A stretch of 24,586 nucleotides of DNA from Haplomitrium mnioides (taxonomy: Eukaryota > Marchantiophyta > Haplomitriopsida > Calobryales), in assembly GCA_049999725.1 (NCBI GenBank), contig JBNGIS010017820.1, positions 1 to 24,586 of the forward strand, given 5' to 3'. The translations under genes were made by a program, and so were the position numbers. Positions 18,301-24,586 of this stretch are shown piece after piece (position 1 is the first letter of the stretch; each line of letters opens with the position of its first letter). The notes under the pieces are model-generated. The model ran no database searches and was not told where the DNA came from. It saw nothing but the letters and a program-made list of their open reading frames with translations.

Positions 18301-20227
18301 TGTTGATGGACACCGCACTAGGTCTGAATCTTGTCCTCTCAAATGCTGGTCGGGCTGATAACTCCATCAACCATGCCGCAGCAACATGCCATGTCTCACC
18401 TCTAGACGAGGCATATGCGTCAGTTGCTCTACTCACAGGTCTCACTTCCATACTAGAAGTAGCACCTTGAGCCTCCTCACATAGTGTGGCTGCCAACCTG
18501 AACACTTCAGTTGGTGTGACTCCTCAAGTCAACACATCCCTAACTGAAGACGCACTCCCCTCCACCTCGACTGATCTCTCATCAAATTTAGGTCTGAGAC
18601 ATGTCTAATTTGGTGAGGACCATGTCTAAGTCACCAAATTTGTCAACTCAAATGACTGTGGAAGTCTTACCTACCGATGAGCATCCCCCCTCTGACTCCA
18701 CTGTTGCTCCCCTAGGCTCAATAGCCTTGTCTGCTACTCTAGTCACGGCTGCAGACGCATCAATGTGGGTTGTCCCACACATGAATCCCATACCAGCTAA
18801 ATCTTCATCAGTTGCATATGAAGTAGAGGCTTCACCTCCAGAGTTGGGCCTCGCTTGAGTTGTAGTCATGGCAGCTAACTGTTGCTCCAATTGTGCGATC
18901 CTAGCATCCTTGGGATCCACAGTGGCTGCTGGAGTACCCACCCCAGCTCTCCAAGCTGGTGATGCTTCTCTGTCATGACCACCTCTCCCTTGCTCACCTA
19001 TACGAGCTCCTCCTCATCGCAGGTTCGGGTAAAGCAAAAAACATCGGTCCCTGGTGTGACCCATGACCTCACAATGGTCACATTGCTGCTGGCCAGTTGC
19101 ATCTGCATCTCTAGAACGTGATGCTTGTGGCTTCTTTGCCTCTAGACATAGCCTCTACATATGATCTCCACCACAGGTCCAACAACTTGACTGTTGGCTT
19201 GCATAAGATGATAAATTTGACTGCCCTCCAACCTTCTGACCCTTCCGTGGTGCAGACTGTGATGTAGATGTGGCTAGAGACACAAACTTTGGTGCTTTCT
19301 TTTGAAATCCTGCAGTGACCACTCTCTCATTCACCAGGTTAAACTCTATACGCTCTGACAATGTAAACACAATGGCAAGAGTGGGATCAGAATCCCTGAG
19401 AAGGGTGGCATCTCTCACTCTCCTTCTCAAATCCTTGTCAAGAATGGAATACCAAAATTGTATAGCTTGAGCCTCTGTCACTCTTTTCATGATATTGATG
19501 AGCCTCCTCATCTTGGTGTAAGCTTCTCTCAAGCTCTCTCTAGTCTTACGCTGAAACTCCTAAAGACTCTTCAGCTTGTCCGTCCGCACACCCTAGTAAT
19601 TTTGTCTGAGAAGCTCAAAAAACTCAACCACAGGGTTAAACACTGAAACCCCTCTACTCTCTGCTGCATTGACTGGACTAGGTGTACTGAAAACTCCTCC
19701 TACCCCTGAAGCACCAATATTGTGACTAGTGCCACTAGAGGATGTTGTATGGGTTGCAGGGACATAAGCACTAGCCCTTCCACCATAGATGATGGAGACA
19801 TAATTGGGAGACCAATATTGTCTCCACTTCTCAATCTCAGTCAAATGAGCCTGCCTAAATTCATGGTAGTCATCCATAGGCGGCCCTTCCAAGTGCTGAA
19901 ACAAACCTTTCCATGCCATGAAAGGTGTAAAGAGAGTTGAGTTCCGCAATGTTTGCAGATCACACCAAGTGTCAAACTCCTAGATGAAATCATCCAGATC
20001 AATGGTGCCTACTGCACTAGAGAACCTCCTCGGCCCTTTTGTGGCCCCTTACATCTCATCCATATCCCAAGACAATGGAGAATGTACCTGATTGATAGGA
20101 AGAGTTACCTCCTCTTCGTCCGATGTATGGTCACTTACCAACTATTGAGTCGCTCTTACTACAGGTCGAAACTGGATGCCACTGCGAGTGATGCCGTACC
20201 GCACCCTTCCACCCTCTAGCTCCGTGT
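18300..20227 (-). pseudogene. Gag of element C with two zinc knuckles
   Basis: One minus-strand frame from about 20227 to 18648, then a shift near 18600 into the frame that leads to protease. An acidic N-terminal stretch (HTSDEEEVTLP) precedes TIDLDDFI, TPFMAWKGLFQHLEGPP and an arch of capsid-like sequence (MRRLINIMKRVTEAQAIQFW). Two CCHC knuckles follow: C-x2-C-x3-H-x4-C at 19146-19184 and C-x2-C-x4-H-x4-C at 19041-19082 (CDHCEVMGHTRDRC). A short heptad-like helix, DARIAQLEQQLAAM, lies near 18900. Stops include TAG within FI-stop-EF (about 19976), TAG in knuckle 1 and TGA after knuckle 2, where the 3' partner copy at 24216 has Arg. The start codon is not fixed. Confidence 0.85.
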
Positions 20228-23200
20228 TGACCTCCGCTCAACTGAACTCACTCACAGCTCACAGGTTGTGCTATGGCCACTCAACCACTTGCTCACAAGT
20301 CGGCTGAAATGCGCAAATCAGCATGAGTGACCCTTCCTTCTCCTCTGGACAGGGTACACTTGGCTTGCCAATCTTAGTTGATTGGTCTCCCCTTCAGCCT
20401 AGGAGCCAAATTTGACAATTCAAAACAGAATTTTGTTGCTCACCTTCATAGCACGGCAGATTGATCTTCGGTTTTCTGCAAACAATTCTTCAGATTTTCC
20501 TGCTTCACTATAGCAAAAATCTAGGCTTCCAGATAGCCTGCGCCTTGGAAGCGTGCTGTTGGACTCCTGCCACCCTTGCACCACTCAGCGAAGGGTTTGG
20601 TTCAGCCTCTCTGAATTCAGAAAATTATTATTTTATTTTATTTTAATTTTCCGAAAATTCTGTTTTTAATCCTGATTGGTGTTCAAATACCCCTACTCTA
20701 TTGATGTTGTCTGTCACTATGATTTCAGCAAGGGAACTGCCAAGACAATATGCACGTGGTGATTCCAAAATTCTAGGATGCAACTTTCTTCCTAACAGAT
20801 TTTCTCTCATGGATTTGCGCCAAAACAGAATATCCGCTCTGTAGCATGCTGATCACAAATACAGCTCGTCTCTTTGATTTCCCTTTTGCCCTTTTTTTTT
20901 TTTGGTCAGATCTGCATTCTTACCTTAGAGCAAAGTATATCGCTCTCTCTAATTAGAGGAAGACTGTCTCTTCAAATCGAACGAATCTGGTCTCTCCAAG
21001 CATCACCTTAGAACATATTCTGCGACAGAGATGCCTGCAACAGTTCTGGAGTTTGAGCACCTACCACCAAAGGTACCCCTATTGCTCTCAAATTACCTCA
21101 TTGTCATACCGGAACACGTTTCTCTTCAGCTTAGATTAGAGGATTCAACCTTTTTAGATCAAAGGGCTTTTTTCTCATCTAATATGACTCTATAGCTCCA
21201 ATCAAGGGACTTCCTCCACAGCAAAATAGACCCGCTTGAACAAATCCTTTCCACAAGATCAATTTCTTGTACTACTCAACAAAGATATCAGGTTCTGTGC
21301 TCAACGTTGACTTGTCATCCCACAGAATCCTTGTGCAATTTCTTCTTCAGTAGATTGGAGCCTCCTTTGATTCGACTTGAGGACTTTTTCAATCCTGCTA
21401 TGTGGGGTCTTCAGCAAATTGTCTTCAACAAATGCCAACAACCTTCTTAGTCAGAAATCTGTAGGGCCTTCTATAGTTGTCCCTCCTTTAGGAATGATGC
21501 TCATCCTTTGCAAGAGAAATCAAATACTCTGCTCCAAGAGGAACCATTAAAGACCAACAAATTCCACAACTCAATGATTTCAATCCAGAACTGTGCCATC
21601 AACAGGTAAGCAGCTTTTTCCTTGCTCGACAATCTGCTGTAGCATCATTTCAAAGATTCTTTTCTTTACCCGAAACTTGCGACCTTAACTATGCTAGACA
21701 ATTTTCCCTTGGATCTGTTTCTGTTCCAGAATGTTCTCAGATACCCAAAAGGCCTTTGCACAAAAAATGCCTCTTTTGATGCCTCCACAAATGACTTCCT
21801 ATTGTTCTGCTTGACCAAAATGTCAACAAACACAATGTGCCTTAACAAATTCCCAGAATGTCACGTTGACTAGTGAATCACTGATGCTACTCCAGACCTT
21901 GAAATGAAGGGCCATCTTCAGGGACTATGTCTCAATTTGATCCTCAATCATGATACTATGAGGTCAGCTTTTATGCTCCACAACCCTGTGCTTGCCAATT
22001 CCAAAGGTGGCTACTCGTTTTGCAATCTTTTGCAGAAATGGTTTGCTGCTTAAGGAAGATCTCTACAAAATTCTTCCACAAAATCTGACTAGCAAGGAAA
22101 ATTGCACAATCCCTACTCAACAATTGCCTTTAACAAATTCTGAGCAGCGAACCAACAACGCAAAATTCCTATACCGCTGCTCAACTTGTGTAGCCATTTG
22201 ACAAGGAAATGAGCAGCCAAGAAGATCATTCAAAGTCTCTAAATGCTGTGATTTTGTTGACAAAGGTCTGAATGATAGAATGAAGTTCTTACACAAATGC
22301 AGCGCAATTTTGATTGGATGTCCAGACTATGTGTCTCGAAATGCTGCAATAAAGAAAATCAAAAAGAAAACCCTTAAGAATTTTTTCTCGACAAAACCCT
22401 GCTTGACAAAACCTGAGCAACAAGGAAGATATTCAAAGTTTCCTAAAAATGCCTCTTCCTTCTGTGCTCAACAAAAAATTAGTGGGGTCTTCTGCAACGA
22501 TTTGCCTTCGATGAAATCCGAGCAGCAAGGCTGTTGGTAAAATATTTGAGATTCCCAAAAATTGTTGCTTGACCTCGGCTTGATGCTGCAAACAGAAAAT
22601 CAAGGCCACACTTCTTCGATGAAAACAGAGCTGTTGACGACAGAACCAACTCTAGGTTTTTGACGATTTTTGAATTTCAGAGTTCTTCCTCAAGTAGAAA
22701 AACTGTAGAGAATGAGCACCATAGGCCTGCTCGACGATCTTACCACGCCTGGTGATGAGCTAGCAAGAACTCTGGCCGTAAAAGAAAAAACAATTGAGAT
22801 GAGAGTCCTTCGATGAAAATACCCTCTAAGCAGAAATTTTGCTCGACACCTACTGGGCAAAAATTGAGTTCTTCGCTTTGCCCTTCGACAATGAAGAAAA
22901 CTCAGAACTGATGCTTGAAGTAATCCCTCAATTATGTCTGAACTACTTCAACAATTTTCCTACTCAACAAACTCTGTTTGTTTGCTGTAATCTTCTCCGG
23001 CCTCGACTCAACAATGTTTTGCTGAAGAAAATTCCTGCACAAAGAAGCTTACACTAAAGCTTGATTTTCAACACAAAAGTAGCTCTTCACAAATGACTAG
23101 AAATTTCTAGAGAACCTTCACACACAAGTGTCTTCAACAAAATTTCTTTCACAACCTTGCAGCACTCCGAGATACCACGGACATTTGCAATTTCTTGACG

Positions 23201-23261
23201 AGATTTCTCAATCACAATCTAAGATACCATGGATAACAAAAATCTCACAAATCTTTTGATG
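20228..23261 (-). other. Long non-coding leader of element C
   Basis: About 3 kb between the 5' LTR fragment and gag. Open frames are short and without motifs. Between about 21600 and 22860 the words GCTCGAC(A/G) (21624, 22730, 22841) and GAGCA(G/A)C(A)AGG (22142, 22211, 22415, 22520) recur within loosely similar units containing (AT)ATTCAAAGT..CCTAAAAATG, which suggests degenerate tandem repeats. A T-run is at about 20890-20902. A primer-binding site could not be located. It may include the missing LTR part or later insertions. Confidence 0.5.
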
Positions 23262-23532
23262 TACTTTTCTTTGAGTGATACCTTCTCAAAGAAATTCTCA
23301 AAAGTGTGTGTTGATCTTCCGATATCAAAACTAGCGCACCTTTTCTCACAAGGAATCCATGCTTCTCCAAGAACTGCAACACCACAGCTCTCCTCTTGGT
23401 ACATACAATCAGTAAAATGTGACATCCAAAGATAACCTTTCGATGAGAGTACGTGGCCTTATATACTAAGGCACAAAAAGACAAAAACTCTAAAATGTCT
23501 AAAAATAGAAAACTACATGGAATGTTGTGACA
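23262..23532 (-). repeat. 5' LTR fragment of element C
   Basis: On the minus strand it begins TGTCACAACATTCCATG at 23532 and matches 10922-11193 for about 270 bp, up to ...AAAGAAAAGTA. The last 126 bp of the LTR are missing; the sequence turns into unrelated leader at 23261. Together with the TATC duplication it fixes the outer end of the insertion. Open frames in it (for example 23245-23559) are not protein genes I recognise. Confidence 0.75.
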
Positions 23533-23536
23533 TATC
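23533..23536. repeat. Target-site duplication of element C, right copy
   Basis: TATC directly after ...TTGTGACA, matching 10792-10795; the older gag sequence resumes from here. Confidence 0.85.
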
Positions 23537-24251
23537 TCCAGACGTAGAGGCACTTGCATTAGCTACTCTACTCATAGATCTCACTTCCATCCTAGAAGTA
23601 GCACCATGAGCCTCCTCACATAATGTGGCTACCAACCTGAATACTTCAGCTGGTGTGACTCCTCTAGTCAACACACCCCTAGCTGAAAATAATGGTTTTT
23701 GTACCACTAGCCTGGCTATCTTCATAGTCGAAGATGCACTCCCCTCCACTTCACTTGATCTCTCCATCTCTATGGAAACTTGAGTTGAATGCATGGACGT
23801 AGTCTTCACCAAATCTATCAACTCAAATGGTTGTGGAAGTCTTACCTGCCAGTGAGCATCCCTCTTCTGAGGATCTGACTCCATCGCTGCTCCCCTGGGC
23901 TCAATAGTCACTTGTCTACTGCTCTAGTCACCGCCGGAGACACATCAACGTGGGTTGTCCCACACATAAATCCCATACCATCTAAATCTCCATCAACTAC
24001 ATATGAAGTAGAGGCTTCACCTCCAAAGTTGGGCCTCGTTTGTGTTGTAGTCATGGCAGCTAACTGCTGCTCCAATTGTGCAATCCTAGCATCCTTAGGA
24101 TCTACAGTAGTTGCTAGAGCACCCACCCCATCTCTCCCAGCAGGTGATGCTCCTCTGTCACGACCACCTCGCTCGCCTCTATCTTGCTCACATGTGAAAG
24201 CTCCTCCTCGTCGCAACTCCGAGTGAAGTGAAAGACATTTGTCCTTGGTGT
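23533..24251 (-). pseudogene. Gag C-terminal part of the older DNMT element (E)
   Basis: Continuation of the older element across the insertion. Minus-strand blocks match gag of element C: DPKDARIAQLEQQLAAMTTTQ, GGEASTSY, GMGFMCGTTH, IEPRGA, GVTPAEVFRLVATLCEEA. It retains a segment (about 23680-23820) that is missing or scrambled in element C near 18540-18640. A frameshift lies near 23912. Homology stops at about 24251 inside the second zinc knuckle, so the 5' part of this older copy is cut off there. Confidence 0.85.
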
Positions 24252-24586
24252 GTGTAGTGGCATAGTAAAGGGCATTAGAAGGATTTATGATGAAGAACTC
24301 TTTTAATTGCCTTAGATAATCTTCTATTAGTAGTGTAGAGCTCTCTTGTGGCTTGATTGAGCCTCTTTAACTATGAGCTTGAACATTATCAAAGTGTTAG
24401 AATTAGTATTAGTACGATGTAAGTAGTTGGTATTAATCTAAGTAGGTTTAGTGCTACTTGGCCCTTTATTAGTCGTAGAGGTTTATTAAAGTTTTAATTA
24501 AAATTGTCGTGACATAAAGAGGAGTGGACTTGCCACATCATAAAAGGACTTTGAAATAAAGTGCATGTAAAAACGTAGATTAGAAA
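24252..24586. other. Unassigned AT-rich right edge
   Basis: Starts TGTAGTGGCATAG exactly where gag homology ends and is AT-rich with no open frame of note. The abrupt start with TG could mark the end of another LTR inserted in the older gag, but the partner end lies outside the window. AATAAAG near 24555 could be a polyadenylation signal. Confidence 0.4.

Larger units (their letters stand above)
10796..23532 (-). mobile_element. Element C: Ty3/gypsy retrotransposon with DNMT and PHD domains
   Basis: About 12.7 kb element inserted into an older relative, bounded by TG...CA (outer ends TGTCGTG...TTGTGACA on plus) and a TATC duplication. In transcription order on the minus strand: partial 5' LTR, 3-kb leader, gag, protease, cytosine-5 DNA methyltransferase, RT, RNase H, integrase, PHD finger, 1.9-kb 3' region, 3' LTR. 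RNase H before integrase places it in Ty3/gypsy; there is no chromodomain, and a PHD finger sits in that place. The coding region is essentially one long frame with a few 1-2 base shifts (near 18600, 17830 and 13886) and a dozen or more stops. It is recognisable throughout but non-autonomous now. Confidence 0.85.

Noticed and set aside
20228-23261. A 3.3-kb 5' LTR matching a 2.4-kb 3' LTR at 10796-13188
   Set aside because: By eye the two regions share only the 270-bp outer segment; the rest does not match, so a long LTR pair is not supported.
23245-23559. Minus-strand frame of 104 codons, also present near 10825-11046, as a possible captured gene
   Set aside because: It is repeated because it is LTR sequence; it runs across the LTR boundary into gag and has no recognisable domain.

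Overview
The window is a retrotransposon graveyard from a plant nuclear genome. No host gene, tRNA, rRNA or CRISPR array can be supported. Plant origin is inferred from a chromodomain Ty3/gypsy element (chromovirus) with G-box-rich LTRs and from nonsense codons that mostly look like C-to-T decay of methylated DNA. The style of the minus-strand polyprotein suggests a seed-free plant or a gymnosperm, but that is a guess. Every polyprotein is broken by stops and small indels.

Layout. 1-7160, plus strand: chromovirus element A runs from gag through protease, RT, RNase H and integrase to a chromodomain, and ends in a 3' LTR (4210-4778). A second copy, B, follows directly. Its 5' half is missing: the LTR of A is joined straight to the middle of B's RNase H, and B continues to its own LTR (6579-7160). 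7161-8524 is AT-rich DNA without genes.

8525-24251, minus strand: two generations of one unusual Ty3/gypsy family. The older copy (D/E) lies in two pieces, 8525-10795 and 23533-24251. It was split by a younger element C (10796-23532, about 12.7 kb) bounded by TG...CA and a 4-bp target duplication TATC. In transcription order (right to left) C has a partial 5' LTR, a 3-kb non-coding leader, gag with two zinc knuckles, protease (DTG), a cytosine-5 DNA methyltransferase domain, RT, RNase H, integrase, a C-terminal PHD finger, a 1.9-kb non-coding 3' region and a 3' LTR.

The main find is this polyprotein: a DNA methyltransferase between protease and RT, plus a PHD chromatin reader after integrase. 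The older copy has the methyltransferase in the same slot, so it is a family trait and not a single accident. By inference the methyltransferase could mark element DNA or its surroundings and the PHD finger could steer integration. Both are now broken in C.

Other points: G-box (CACGTG) arrays in the chromovirus LTR that have lost every CpG in the second copy, a 126-bp unit present three times with the same precise edges, a 100-N assembly gap next to a (CT)n tract that grew inside methyltransferase coding sequence, and an unassigned AT-rich right edge (24252-24586).
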